From Deltaproteobacteria bacterium (lineage in GTDB: Bacteria; Myxococcota_A; UBA796; SXON01), in NCBI GenBank assembly GCA_947490345.1, contig CANLGL010000011.1, positions 49,384 through 113,383 on the forward strand: DNA of 64,000 nucleotides, in the 5' to 3' direction. Made by a program: the position numbers and the translations under genes. The notes below the pieces were generated by a model, which was given only the letters and a program-made list of their open reading frames with translations, made no database searches and was not told the DNA's origin. Positions 43,024 to 52,202 of this stretch are shown here, in pieces; the stretch's first letter is position 1, and every line of letters starts with the position of its first letter.

Positions 43024-43781
43024 GGTCGCGGCGGTGTGTCAGACGGCAGGCTGCCGGCGGGTCCAACGGCGAGCCTGCCCACGTCGGGGGTTGCCGTAGC
43101 GGGTGAGCGGAATGGCGCCCTTGAACGGCGTGCGAGAGTCGCTCCGATAGTGAATCGCCGGCTCCCGCACACCGCGTGAACCCCCACGGACATCCAGGGT
43201 CCGCAAGTGTTGAATCGCTCAGAGGCGTAGCGCACTACCTCCGCAGCCAGTTCTGCATGGTGGTGAATGGCGCCGTAGAGTCCCACGAAGGTCTCGACGG
43301 CGCGAACTTTGGGCAGCAGGGCCTTTTCGAGACTTCTGGCCTCGTCCGGGCGCGCTCCGTGCGGGAGCTGTACCAGCGCGAAGGGGGCGGACGCGCCCCA
43401 GGAGTCTCCGTCGGCGCGGACGCAGCGACATCGCACGCGCCGCACCCCCTCAGCGATGGTCTCATAGGTGACGAACCATCCCGTGTCCAAGGCGTAGGTC
43501 GATCGCCACCCAGGATCCCAGCGCTCCCGGGCAGTCCGTTCCTCGTGGACGATGGTTGCGAGTTGATCCGTGTGTTCCACGCCATGTGCTACGAATCGCT
43601 GCTTCACTGCATCAAGGAGGGGGACGTACCCGTATCCGGTGATCAGCCCCGCATCGGAGCGCCACAACTTCACGGCGTCATCGTCGAACGAAGTCGGCGG
43701 GTCGCCAAATGCCGTGCGCGTGTCCGTGCCGATCATGACGAACTCGCCGCAGTGAAGCACGACGGTCGCGGTCACGGACAC
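42921..43781 (-). CDS. Proteasome/HslV-like Ntn-hydrolase fold protein (tentative)
   Basis: From the GTG at 43781 the protein (286 residues) begins VSVTATVVLHCGEFVMIGTDTRTAFG, followed by DDAVKLWRSDAGLITGYGYVPLL and later AELAAEVVRYASERF and GPWMSVGVHAV. This order resembles proteasome-type Ntn hydrolases: a Thr-led strand pair with D.R.., a conserved Lys (KLW), a Gly-rich strand and helices. If so, T4 would be the nucleophile after processing. No close family is known to me. The track's start at 44039 crosses attR and is not credible. The C-terminal ~60 residues are Pro/His-rich. Cargo at the element's right end. Confidence 0.45.
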   Translation of the reverse strand: MSVTATVVLHCGEFVMIGTDTRTAFGDPPTSFDDDAVKLWRSDAGLITGYGYVPLLDAVKQRFVAHGVEHTDQLATIVHEERTARERWDPGWRSTYALDTGWFVTYETIAEGVRRVRCRCVRADGDSWGASAPFALVQLPHGARPDEARSLEKALLPKVRAVETFVGLYGAIHHHAELAAEVVRYASERFNTCGPWMSVGVHAVCGSRRFTIGATLARRSRAPFRSPATATPDVGRLAVGPAGSLPSDTPPRPHGGVSARPVGHSRLPSPGEASHHQSHTEPKRGQ

Positions 43782-43903
43782 CTCGGCGGCGGTGTATCGC
43801 GCCGCGGGCGACCGGACGCGCGCGCGCCCCTCGTGGCACACCCGTAGCACAACCCTCGAACCGCCCACGAACAACAACTGTTCAACGACGCGCTTCTTGC
43901 ACC

Positions 43904-43927
43904 CCCCTTCTGGAGCTGGCACAAGGC
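43904..43927 (+). other. attR: right copy of 24-bp direct repeat
   Basis: Exact copy of 33267-33290. It is followed by GTGGTAG, which in the frame of the interrupted gene reads the original last residue Trp and stop (HKAW*). This places the element's right border and shows the host gene's former end. Confidence 0.88.
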
Positions 43928-43963
43928 GTGGTAGGCGCCGCCGCCCGCCCAAAGCGATAGACC

Positions 43964-45406
43964 GTGGCCTGGATGCAAAGAATCCAGGCCACGTCGCTCG
44001 GCTGGTTGGCCCGCGCGATCGATGCCGCGGTGGTGGCAATCACCTTCGTGGCCGTCGCGTTCGTCCGCGAACGCGCGCGTGAGTTCTGGTCTTTCGACGT
44101 CGTGCCTGGAGAGCCGGTGCTCGCCGCGGTCACGCTCCGGAGCCAGTTCCACCTGGTCTTCGCGGTGGTTCCACTCTGGCTCTTCAGTCTGTCCCAGCAT
44201 CGGCTGTACGACGACTTCCGCCGCCTGCGCGCCGACATCCTCTTGTTGCGCATCGCCAGCGCCGTCGCGGTGGCGTTCGGGCTTCTGGTGGCGGTGTTGT
44301 TCGTCTTCCCTCCGGCCGTGCCGACGTCCCGGTCCTTCCTGCTCGGTTTCGCCATCGTCAGCGTCGTGAGCTTGTTCCTGGCGCGCCGTGCAGAGGCGCG
44401 ACGGGCCGGTCGTCGGCAGCCGGCCTGGAACATCCTGGTGGTGGGCGGGGCGCTGGAGGCCTCGCCCTTCGTCGACACGGTGCTCCGCCACCCGCAGTGG
44501 GGACTACGCGTGGCCGGGGTGATTGTTCCTCAAGACGAGGACGTCACCAGCGTCCACGGCGTCAAGGTGCTCGGCCGGCTCCCGCAATTGACCCAGATCA
44601 TCGAGGCCGAGCGCATCGCCCAGGTTTTCATGACCGGGCGCGCGTGGGACACCTCTACACTTCGTTTTGTCGCGGACAGCTGCGAGGAGGTGGGCGTCAC
44701 CTTCTCGATGGACGCGAACTTCCTTGGCCTGTCGATCGCGCGTGCCGACGTGAACGACCTCGGCGGCTGGAGTGTTCTGTCGTTCTCGTCGGTGCCCTCG
44801 GACGGCACGGCGCTCCTGGTGAAGCGGGTTGCCGACGTGCTTTTGGCCTGTTTGGGGCTCCTGGTCCTCTGGCCCGCGATGCTGTTGGCTGCGGTCGCGA
44901 TCAAGCTGGAGGATCGGGGACCGATCCTGTTCGTTCAGGAGCGGAGCGGCCTCTTTGGGCGCACCTTCCCCATGCTCAAGTTCCGGTCCATGGTGGTGGA
45001 CGCCGAGGCCAAAAAGGCGTCGCTCAGTGGTGAAAACGAGATGAGCGGGCCCGTCTTCAAGATGCGTCGCGACCCGCGGGTCACCCGGGTCGGCGCCATC
45101 CTCCGCAAGACCAGCATCGATGAACTGCCCCAGTTGTGGAACATCCTTCGCGGGGAGATGAGCGTCGTGGGACCACGGCCGCCGCTGCCCGCTGAGGTCG
45201 CGCGCTACGAGCGCTGGCAGATGCGGCGGCTGTCGATGCGCCCCGGCCTGACCTGCATCTGGCAGGTCAGCGGCCGCAACAAGGTCGACTTCGACGGCTG
45301 GATGCGCCTGGACCTTGAGTACATCGACAGCTGGTCGTTGTTTCTCGACGCCCGGCTCATCGTGCTCACCGTGCCGGCCGTCGTCACCGGCCGGGGCGCT
45401 TCCTAG
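43964..45406 (+). CDS. Polyprenyl glycosylphosphotransferase (exopolysaccharide initiation)
   Basis: The N-terminal half has four to five membrane helices, then a CoA-binding-like domain ([21 protein letters not shown]...[10 protein letters not shown]). The C-terminal sugar transferase domain contains [49 protein letters not shown] and [16 protein letters not shown]. These enzymes (WbaP/WcaJ type) put the first sugar phosphate on undecaprenyl phosphate. The start may be GTG 43964 or ATG 43973. It lies immediately after attR and is co-directional with the ATP-grasp gene 15 bases downstream. No other polysaccharide genes are near. Confidence 0.92.
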   Translation: MAWMQRIQATSLGWLARAIDAAVVAITFVAVAFVRERAREFWSFDVVPGEPVLAAVTLRSQFHLVFAVVPLWLFSLSQHRLYDDFRRLRADILLLRIASAVAVAFGLLVAVLFVFPPAVPTSRSFLLGFAIVSVVSLFLARRAEARRAGRRQPAWNILVVGGALEASPFVDTVLRHPQWGLRVAGVIVPQDEDVTSVHGVKVLGRLPQLTQIIEAERIAQVFMTGRAWDTSTLRFVADSCEEVGVTFSMDANFLGLSIARADVNDLGGWSVLSFSSVPSDGTALLVKRVADVLLACLGLLVLWPAMLLAAVAIKLEDRGPILFVQERSGLFGRTFPMLKFRSMVVDAEAKKASLSGENEMSGPVFKMRRDPRVTRVGAILRKTSIDELPQLWNILRGEMSVVGPRPPLPAEVARYERWQMRRLSMRPGLTCIWQVSGRNKVDFDGWMRLDLEYIDSWSLFLDARLIVLTVPAVVTGRGAS

Positions 45407-45420
45407 CCCCGGCGTCTGCT

Positions 45421-46950
45421 ATGCTCGCGTCGATGCTGCCCGGCTCCCCAGAAGAGATCTCCGCGTTCACGTCTCTCCAGGCTCACCTGCCCGCCCTGTT
45501 CGGAAAGGTCACCTCCCGCCGGACGCAGGAGCAGACCGTCGTGGTTGTTCCTAGTCTTTCGCTGGACCCCGAAGAGCTGGCCAAGGTGACCGGCGTCCAC
45601 CACTACGAAGAGCGCATGCTCTACATGCTGATGCTCCTGCGTCGGCCGCGTACCCGGGTGATCTTCGTCACCTCCCAGCAGCTCGACCCAATTATCGTCG
45701 ACTACTTCCTGCACCTGCTCACCGGCGTCCCGTCTTCGCATGCGCGCGAGCGCCTGTTGCTCCTGCACTGCTCCGACGCCAGCAAGACGCCGCTGACCGC
45801 CAAGGTTTTGGCGCGGCCGCGCTTGATTGAGCGCATCCGCGCCGCGATCCCCGACGTTTCGCTGGCCCATCTGGTGTGCTTCAACAGCTCGGGCTTCGAG
45901 CGCACGCTGGCCGTCCGCCTGGGCATTCCGTTGTACGCCAACGACCCGGCGCTCTACCACCTCGGCACCAAGTCGGGCTGCCGCAAAGTGTTCCGCGAGT
46001 CGGGGGTGCTTTTCCCCGACGGCTTCGAAGATCTACGTGATGGGAACGACATCACCGAAGCGCTCGCTGTCCTGCGCGAACGCACACCGACGATGCGGCG
46101 CGCCGTGGTGAAGCTGAACGACGGCTTCTCCGGTGAGGGCAATGCGCTTTTCTACTACGACGGCGCCGACGGGCTCAAAGGTGCTGATCTACGGAGCTGG
46201 ATCCACGACCGGCTGCCGAGCCTGCGCTTCGAGGCGCCCGGCGAACACTGGGAGCGGTACCACGCCAAGTTCAAGGAGATGCAGGGGGTCGTCGAGAGCT
46301 TCGTCGAGGGCGAACAGAAGTGTTCTCCGTCCTCCCAGAATCGGGTCAACGCGCGGGGTGAGGCGATGTCCATCTCCACCCACGATCAGCTGCTCGGGGG
46401 TCCCAGCGGGCAGGTCTTCCTGGGGTGCACGTTCCCTGCCGACGACGAGTACCGGCTGCAGATTCAGGAGTCGGGGTTGCGCGTGGCGGAGGCGCTGGCG
46501 TCGCGCGGGGTCATCGGCCGGTTCGCGACCGATTTCGTGTCGGTGAAGGAAAATGGGGTCTGGCAGCACCACGCCATCGAGGTGAACCTGCGCAAGGGCG
46601 GGACGACCCATCCGTTCCTTACGCTGCGGTTCCTGACCGACGGCAACTACTCTACGGACGACGGGCTTTTTTACAGCCAGACCGGCCGGCCCAAATACTA
46701 CTACGCGTCGGACAGCCTCCAGAGCGACGCCTACAAGGGGCTGGGGCCCGCCGATCTCGTCGACCTTGCCGTGCTCAACGAGCTGCACTTCCACTCCAGC
46801 TCCGAGCGCGGGGTGGTCTTTCACCTCATCGGGGCCTTGTCGGAATTCGGGAAGCTTGGGCTGGTTTGCATTGGGGACAACTGGCAGCAGGCGCGCTTCC
46901 TGTATCGAAAGACGAAGGACACACTCGATCAGGCCACGCGCCGCCCTTGA
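45421..46950 (+). CDS. ATP-grasp protein of the PGM1-related ligase type
   Basis: A 509-residue protein. The central ATP-grasp region has GTKSGCRKVFRESGVLFPDG, RRAVVKLNDGFSGEGNALF (Lys and Gly-rich loop) and HAIEVNLRKGGTTHPFLTL (metal-binding Glu/Asn). The C-terminal part (GLGPADLVDLAVLNELHFHSSSERGVVFHLIGAL, LGLVCIGDNWQQARFLYRKT) is like the PGM1 C-terminal domain of peptide ligases. The N-terminal ~120 residues (TVVVVPSLSLDPEELAKVTGVHHYEERMLYML) fit the preATP-grasp part of that group. Likely joins a carboxylate to an amine; the substrate is unknown. Confidence 0.82.
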   Translation: MLASMLPGSPEEISAFTSLQAHLPALFGKVTSRRTQEQTVVVVPSLSLDPEELAKVTGVHHYEERMLYMLMLLRRPRTRVIFVTSQQLDPIIVDYFLHLLTGVPSSHARERLLLLHCSDASKTPLTAKVLARPRLIERIRAAIPDVSLAHLVCFNSSGFERTLAVRLGIPLYANDPALYHLGTKSGCRKVFRESGVLFPDGFEDLRDGNDITEALAVLRERTPTMRRAVVKLNDGFSGEGNALFYYDGADGLKGADLRSWIHDRLPSLRFEAPGEHWERYHAKFKEMQGVVESFVEGEQKCSPSSQNRVNARGEAMSISTHDQLLGGPSGQVFLGCTFPADDEYRLQIQESGLRVAEALASRGVIGRFATDFVSVKENGVWQHHAIEVNLRKGGTTHPFLTLRFLTDGNYSTDDGLFYSQTGRPKYYYASDSLQSDAYKGLGPADLVDLAVLNELHFHSSSERGVVFHLIGALSEFGKLGLVCIGDNWQQARFLYRKTKDTLDQATRRP

Positions 46951-46984
46951 GCGCGGGCGCGGTTGGGCGTACAATGCGTCCCCA

Positions 46985-48607
46985 ATGCGCCCAGTGACCT
47001 TGTTTGCGGCCGTGCTCCTTTTAGCTTGCGACGGCGAGGACCACCTGACCGCCGCCGACCGCGTGCTCGACGGCTTCTCCTACGTCGATGCTGGCGCGGT
47101 CGCGGTGAACGACCGGCAGGTCTTCACGGTGCCGTTGTTCTCCAAGGCTTCGCAGGTCCGCATCTTCGAGATCGAGACCGAAGACGTGACCGTGCCCGAG
47201 GGCGCGGTGTCGCCGGCGTTTTTGGTGGATGACTCCACGTGGGCCGATGGCTGCGATTCCGACGCCGACGGGATCTTCGACTGCCGCGACCTTGACAAGT
47301 ACACCGACGAAAGCGACGACGACACCCTGCCGCTCCAGGTGGTCTTCGCCCCCACGGTCAAGGGATACTACGAAGCGCTCCTCACGATCTGGTCCAACGA
47401 CAACACCTCCACCGAGGTCGCCGCGCTCCCCAGCGATGAGACGCGCGAGTGGGCCATCTGGCGCGTTCAGCTCCGCGGTCTGTCCGACTACGCCTGTGGC
47501 AGGGTCTACCCCGACTATGTCGACTTCGGCCCCCGCAACGTCGGCGGCGATTTCAGCACGGCGGTCACCCTGACCAACTGCGGGATCGTGCCCTTGACGG
47601 TGGCCGATATCCAAATCGTCGGCGATGGGATGGAATCGCGGACGCTCCCGCCGCTGACCGTGCTCGCGGGGCGCGTCGCCGAGGTGTCGATCGGCTGGCG
47701 CGTCCCCTCCGCGGCGGCCGTGGATGGGGCGCTCACCTTCGTGAGCAACTCCGAAGCGCTTGGGGGGGCAAGCGTTCGTGTCGTCGGGAACAGCTGCGAG
47801 AACTCGCTCGCGCCGGCGTCGTGGGACAACGACTTCGACGGCTGGCCGGAGTGCGGGGGGGACTGCGACGACGCCGACGCCGACACCAATCCGTCTCGAA
47901 ACGAGTTCGTCGGCGACGCCTTGGACAACGACTGCGACGGTGAAATCGACGAACTGGACGACGACAGCGTCAACGATGACGACGACGAGGATGGCTGCAG
48001 CGAATCCGGCGCCGAGTGTGGCGGGAACGGGGACTGCGACGACAACGATCCGCTCGTCGGACCCGATGCCGATGAGGTGCTCAACCTCCGCGACGACGAC
48101 TGCGACGCGCTGATCGACGAGGGCACCGACGGCTACGATGACGACGGCGACGGTTGGAACGAGCTCCAAGGCGACTGCGATGACACCGACCCGCTGGTCA
48201 GCCTCACCGGCATCGAGATCAAGGACGGTCGTGACAACAACTGCAACGGCACGGTCGACGAGGGTGGACCGGCCATCGACGATGATCGGGACGGCTTCAA
48301 AGATGTGGAGGGCCCCGACTTTGCCTTGAACGACTGCGATGACGAGGACCCGTGGGTATTCGTCGGCGCCCGGGAGTACTGCGACGGCTACGACAACGAC
48401 TGCGACGGTCTCGTCGACGATGGGGAGGCCGACGAGACTGATGGCGCCTGCCAATTCCGGCCGACGCGCTCCACCGAGGGCAACGGGCTGGACACTGGCG
48501 AGGGGAAGGCCGGGGGCGGGTGCACGACGGGCCGTCTCCAGGTGTCGCTGTTCGGCGCCCTCGCCGGCCTCGCGCTTGTCCGCCGCCGTCCCCGTGCCTA
48601 TCGCTAA
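46985..48607 (+). CDS. MopE-repeat lipoprotein with MYXO-CTERM-like tail
   Basis: The ATG at 46985 gives a signal MRPVTLFAAVLLLAC with lipobox LLAC; the track start at 46766 lies in the ATP-grasp gene. The first half has ASH/Hydin-like Ig domains (YVDFGPRNVGGDFSTAVTLTN). The second half has about five MopE units (GDCDDADADTNPSRNEF, DNDCDGEIDE, YCDGYDNDCDGLVDD). The end, KAGGGCTTGRLQVSLFGALAGL then ALVRRRPRAYR, is the Cys + helix + Arg layout of MYXO-CTERM-type signals. If both ends work, the protein has two anchors, which would be odd; the first Cys may not be used. Confidence 0.83.
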   Translation: MRPVTLFAAVLLLACDGEDHLTAADRVLDGFSYVDAGAVAVNDRQVFTVPLFSKASQVRIFEIETEDVTVPEGAVSPAFLVDDSTWADGCDSDADGIFDCRDLDKYTDESDDDTLPLQVVFAPTVKGYYEALLTIWSNDNTSTEVAALPSDETREWAIWRVQLRGLSDYACGRVYPDYVDFGPRNVGGDFSTAVTLTNCGIVPLTVADIQIVGDGMESRTLPPLTVLAGRVAEVSIGWRVPSAAAVDGALTFVSNSEALGGASVRVVGNSCENSLAPASWDNDFDGWPECGGDCDDADADTNPSRNEFVGDALDNDCDGEIDELDDDSVNDDDDEDGCSESGAECGGNGDCDDNDPLVGPDADEVLNLRDDDCDALIDEGTDGYDDDGDGWNELQGDCDDTDPLVSLTGIEIKDGRDNNCNGTVDEGGPAIDDDRDGFKDVEGPDFALNDCDDEDPWVFVGAREYCDGYDNDCDGLVDDGEADETDGACQFRPTRSTEGNGLDTGEGKAGGGCTTGRLQVSLFGALAGLALVRRRPRAYR

Positions 48608-48610
48608 GCC

Positions 48611-50440
48611 GTGCGTGTAAACCTCGCGAATGGCCTCGTCATCGGCCTCCTGCTTCTTCTCGCGGTCGCCTTCTTGTGGGCCAAGATGAACTCCGGCGTA
48701 GAAAAGACGCAGACGGAGCTGATCGAGCTCATCCAGAGCGGCCAGGTCCAGAAGGCCACGTTCAACGGCAGCACCCAGGTGGAGGTCACCCTGCCGCCTG
48801 AGCGGCCCGGCGAACCCGCTCGGCGCGTCAATGCCGTCGTCGTCCCCGACGACGACGGAGTGGTCCAGGCTTTGCGCGCGGCCAAGGTGCCCTATGGCGC
48901 GGTCAAAGCGGACGGCTGCGGCGAGGCGATGCCGCTGACGATCCTGCTCATGGTCGTGATGGCGTTCATGATGTTCAATACGCTCCGCCCCCAGGCTGAC
49001 GCGCCGAACGCGGCGCGGATCTCGCGGTCACAGGCCAAGTTGGCGCCCGAGGAGGGGACGGGCGTCACCTTCAAAGATGTCGCCGGTATCGATGAGGCGG
49101 AGGAAGAGCTCAACGAGCTGGTCCAGTTCCTCAAGACGCCGGAGCGCTTCACCCGCCTGGGCGGAAAGATTCCCAAGGGCGTGCTCCTGGTCGGGCCGCC
49201 GGGCACGGGCAAGACGCTCTTGGCCAGGGCCGTAGCGGGCGAGGCGGGGGTGCCCTTCTTCTCCCTGTCCGGCTCGGACTTCATGGAACTGTACGTCGGC
49301 GTTGGCGCCGCTCGGGTCCGTGATCTCTTCAAACAGGCGGCGGAGCGGGCACCAACCATCGTATTCATCGACGAGATCGACGCCATCGGCAAAGCACGCA
49401 TGGCCGGTGTGCCCGGCGGGGGCGAGGGCGAACGCGACCAGACGCTCAACCAACTGCTGGTGGAGATGGATGGCTTCGACGGGCGCAAGGGCATCATCCT
49501 GATGGCGGCCACCAACCGTCCCGACACCCTCGATGCGGCGCTGTTGCGCCCGGGACGCTTCGACCGGCAGGTGCTGGTCGACCGCCCGGACGTGCGCGGC
49601 CGAGAGGCGATCCTCCGCGTCCATGCGGCCAAGCTCGCCTTGGCCCCCGAAGTGGACCTCAAGCGGATCGCCCAGGTCACCCCCGGCTTCGTCGGTGCGG
49701 ACTTGGGCACGGCGCTGAACGAGGCCGCTCTGTTGGCGGCTCGCCGCAACAAGGACCAGGTCGGCCAGATCGAGATCGAAGACGCGGTGGAGCGGATTTC
49801 GATGGGGCTCGAACGACGCAGTCGGCGCCTGTCGGAAGAGGAGCGGCGCTCCACGGCCATCCACGAGGCCGGCCATGCCATCGTTGCGGCGGGCACGCCC
49901 GGCGCGCCGCAGGTGCAGAAGGTGACGATCATCCCCCGTGGCATCGGCGCGCTCGGCTACACCAGCTTCCGCGACCCGGAAGAGCGGTACACCCACTCGC
50001 GCGCCCAACTGCTTGCGATGATGACCATGTCCTTCGGCGGCCGCTGCGCCGAGGAGTTGATCTACGGCGAGCACAACAACGGTGCTGCCAACGACATCCA
50101 GCAGGCCACTGACCTCGCCCGTCGCATGGTCACCGAATACGGAATGTCGTCCGCCCTCGGGCCGATCAACTACTCCACCGAGCGTCGCAGCCCGTTTGGG
50201 ATGACCTCCAGGCACGTGGACAATGAGCGCAGCGAGGAAACGTCACGGCTCATCGACACCGAGATCCGGGCGCTGATCGAGGGTGCGCAGGACCGGGCCC
50301 GGGCGCTACTCGCGCTGAACCGCGAGGTGCTCGAGACCATGGCGGCGGCGCTGTTGAAGGAAGAGTCGCTGTCCGGCGAACGACTCAGCGAGCTGCTCGG
50401 CATGGTCAACCGCGTGGAGCCGGCGCCCGTCGCTGGCTAG
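48611..50440 (+). CDS. ftsH: ATP-dependent zinc metalloprotease FtsH
   Basis: A 609-residue AAA+ membrane protease that degrades misfolded and regulatory membrane and cytosolic proteins. There are two membrane helices ([15 protein letters not shown] and [14 protein letters not shown]) around a short periplasmic part. The AAA domain has Walker [20 protein letters not shown] (~197), pore motif [15 protein letters not shown], Walker [12 protein letters not shown] and the second region [15 protein letters not shown]. The protease domain has HEAGHAIV (~417). All key residues are present and length is typical. It starts at a GTG 3 bases after the MopE gene. Its stop overlaps the convergent membrane-protein gene by 4 bases. 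Confidence 0.95.
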   Translation: MRVNLANGLVIGLLLLLAVAFLWAKMNSGVEKTQTELIELIQSGQVQKATFNGSTQVEVTLPPERPGEPARRVNAVVVPDDDGVVQALRAAKVPYGAVKADGCGEAMPLTILLMVVMAFMMFNTLRPQADAPNAARISRSQAKLAPEEGTGVTFKDVAGIDEAEEELNELVQFLKTPERFTRLGGKIPKGVLLVGPPGTGKTLLARAVAGEAGVPFFSLSGSDFMELYVGVGAARVRDLFKQAAERAPTIVFIDEIDAIGKARMAGVPGGGEGERDQTLNQLLVEMDGFDGRKGIILMAATNRPDTLDAALLRPGRFDRQVLVDRPDVRGREAILRVHAAKLALAPEVDLKRIAQVTPGFVGADLGTALNEAALLAARRNKDQVGQIEIEDAVERISMGLERRSRRLSEEERRSTAIHEAGHAIVAAGTPGAPQVQKVTIIPRGIGALGYTSFRDPEERYTHSRAQLLAMMTMSFGGRCAEELIYGEHNNGAANDIQQATDLARRMVTEYGMSSALGPINYSTERRSPFGMTSRHVDNERSEETSRLIDTEIRALIEGAQDRARALLALNREVLETMAAALLKEESLSGERLSELLGMVNRVEPAPVAG

Positions 50441-51438
50441 TTTTCCCAGCGCTCGGACGCCCAGGCGGCGACCTCATCAGCGGGGCGCGTCAGGCGCAAG
50501 AACCCCTCGGTGTAGCCGAAGTCGCGGAGCGTGACGCCGAGCGGCCGGGTGAGGAGGATGCCCACGCAGCACAAACAGTACCCTGGCAAGCTGGCCAGGA
50601 AGCCCAGAAAGCTGAGCACTGCCATGTACAGCAGCAACCAGAAGCGCCCGCCGCGCGTCAGCGCCACCGAACGATCGATCGCCGCCATGATCCCCTGATC
50701 CTCGAGCGCGATTGCGTGGGGCACGAAGGCGAGGCACAGACGCATCCAGATCGTCGCCACAATCACGCCAAGGGCCCACACGCCGCAGGCGATGCCCACC
50801 AGGAGCATCATCGTGGGATCGGTGAGGAAGAAGAACGAGATCATCGGGACGATGGCGAGAACCACTGTCGCGAGCCCCAAGAGGCCCGACAGCAGCACCC
50901 AGCCCAGCGAGCGGAGGAAGACGTCGCCAGCGCCGAAGAGCGTCCCGAAGCGCCCGGTGCCCTCGCGCAGGATCTCGTGGTGCAGGCGGATCCATCCCGG
51001 GGTGATCCAGGCGCCCAGCGCGAGCACCACGAGCACCACGACAACGACCACCGCGACCAGCGCCACGAGGAACCCCACGCCAAGGCCGCCGAAGAGCACC
51101 GCCGGATCGAAGGGGAGCTCCTCGCCAACCCAGGGGCCGGCGGGCAGGCCGATCGTCGCCCCCAGCGACATCTGGCTGGGATCGAAGGAGCCGTCGGAGA
51201 GCTTCTTCAGCGTGTCGAGATCCTCGCCCGACAGGTTGTTCCCGCCGCTGCCGCCGCCGCCCTCGGTGCAGGACTTCAGCAGTCCGCCGACCAGGACCAC
51301 CCAGATGTTCCGCCGGATGGCGTGTACGCCGTTGCGGATGCCGCGCTCGATGTCGAAGGCGGCGCTCATCTCCATCTGTGCGTCGCCACTGGCCGGCGGG
51401 ACGCCCCCGGTCGGTAGTTCACCGTAGGCTGAGTCCAT
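50437..51438 (-). CDS. Polytopic membrane protein, unknown
   Basis: A 333-residue protein with an N-terminal amphipathic part, a Gly-rich loop (EGGGGSGGNNLSGED) and about six membrane helices (VGFLVALVAVVVVVVLVVLALGAW, WVLLSGLLGLATVVLAIVP, etc.). The segment IALEDQGIMAAIDRSVALTRGGRFWLLLYMAVL resembles DUF4013/DUF975-like membrane proteins, where such 'A...S..L..G..W' motifs occur. Function unknown. It follows the pseudopilin gene by 3 bases on the minus strand, so both are likely one transcript. Confidence 0.65.
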   Translation of the reverse strand: MDSAYGELPTGGVPPASGDAQMEMSAAFDIERGIRNGVHAIRRNIWVVLVGGLLKSCTEGGGGSGGNNLSGEDLDTLKKLSDGSFDPSQMSLGATIGLPAGPWVGEELPFDPAVLFGGLGVGFLVALVAVVVVVVLVVLALGAWITPGWIRLHHEILREGTGRFGTLFGAGDVFLRSLGWVLLSGLLGLATVVLAIVPMISFFFLTDPTMMLLVGIACGVWALGVIVATIWMRLCLAFVPHAIALEDQGIMAAIDRSVALTRGGRFWLLLYMAVLSFLGFLASLPGYCLCCVGILLTRPLGVTLRDFGYTEGFLRLTRPADEVAAWASERWEN

Positions 51439-51441
51439 GCG

Positions 51442-52158
51442 CTACGAGCCGCCCGCGTAGCCCGACGACGTAGCCCCGGGGGTCGAGGTGATCGACGACC
51501 CTGAGGCGGCGCCCACCGCCGCATCCTCGCCGTGGAACATCCTCGCCATCCCCGCCCGTGAGATCGCCACGATCCAGCGGTCCTCGATCCCCTCTGACGC
51601 CGCTTTGGTGTTGACGAAGGTCACGCAGATGTACCCGGTGGCTCCGCCACCGTTGATGTCGCAGGAGAAATCGGTCGCCGGATTGTCAATCTGGCCGCGC
51701 GGATTGAAGACGATGCTGTCGGGATAGCCATCGGCTCCGGCCAGAGCGGCACTGGGGGCCTCCAAGCTGACCCACGGCAGGCTGTCTTCCTGATCCTTCC
51801 CGATGTTGACGTACCCTTCGCCGCTGAGGGTATCGACGCCGCTCATGTCGACCGGGAGAACGTCCCACGCCGTGGATGCGGACGCCAGGTCGCCCTTTTC
51901 CACCGAATACTCCCCTTCGTTGTCTCCAGAGGTCGCGTCACTGTCGGTGGTGATGATGTGGATCCGATACTGCACCGAGTCGGCGATCGCCATCGCGCGT
52001 ACCTGGTTCACCTGGGCAACGAAGTCGAGCGCAGCGCGGCGGGTGCGCCACTTGGGCATGGTCTGGGTGAGCATGCCGGCGCCGATGGCCGCGAGGATGC
52101 CGATGATCGCGATGACGATCGCAATCTCGACGAGGGTTACACCACGACGCCTGTGCAT
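51442..52158 (-). CDS. Type IV pilin-like / type II secretion pseudopilin (GspH-like)
   Basis: A 238-residue protein with a prepilin leader: MHRRRGVTLVEIAIVIAIIGILAAIGAGM, with the cleavage Gly before VTLVE (Glu at mature position 5) and a long hydrophobic helix. The body has a minor pseudopilin layout (QVNQVRAMAIADSVQYRIHI, SIVFNPRGQIDN, ICVTFVNTKAASEGIEDRWIVAI), as in GspH/FimT proteins. The ATG at 52158 is preferred; the track's start adds 33 residues before the leader. It has no other secretion or pilus genes beside it; the membrane protein gene follows after 3 bases. Confidence 0.85.
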   Translation of the reverse strand: MHRRRGVTLVEIAIVIAIIGILAAIGAGMLTQTMPKWRTRRAALDFVAQVNQVRAMAIADSVQYRIHIITTDSDATSGDNEGEYSVEKGDLASASTAWDVLPVDMSGVDTLSGEGYVNIGKDQEDSLPWVSLEAPSAALAGADGYPDSIVFNPRGQIDNPATDFSCDINGGGATGYICVTFVNTKAASEGIEDRWIVAISRAGMARMFHGEDAAVGAASGSSITSTPGATSSGYAGGS

Positions 52159-52202
52159 GATCCGCTCCGCGGGGCGCCCAGTGTACACCATTCCGGAGGG
52201 GG

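Larger units (their letters stand above)
33267..43927. mobile_element. 10.6-kb integrative element, phage-satellite-like
   Basis: Bounded by 24-bp direct repeats and inserted in the 3' end of a protein-coding gene. Gene order from the left: XRE repressor (leftward); divergent RHH protein, small wHTH protein, primase-helicase, TerS-like HTH protein, tyrosine recombinase fragment, small lipoprotein, broken excalibur gene, repeat protein, serine recombinase, RHH protein, tyrosine integrase, membrane protein; and a leftward Ntn-like protein at the right end. No capsid, tail or conjugation gene is present. A divergent repressor, a primase and a TerS-like gene without structural genes recall phage-inducible islands. 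The class is inferred; the ends are directly visible. Confidence 0.85.

Noticed and set aside
33267-43927. Complete prophage
   Set aside because: No capsid, portal, tail, large terminase or lysis gene can be seen in the interval.
43782-44039. N-terminal extension of the Ntn-like protein across attR
   Set aside because: It would place the start in host DNA beyond the element's border, and the residues are Arg/Pro-rich.
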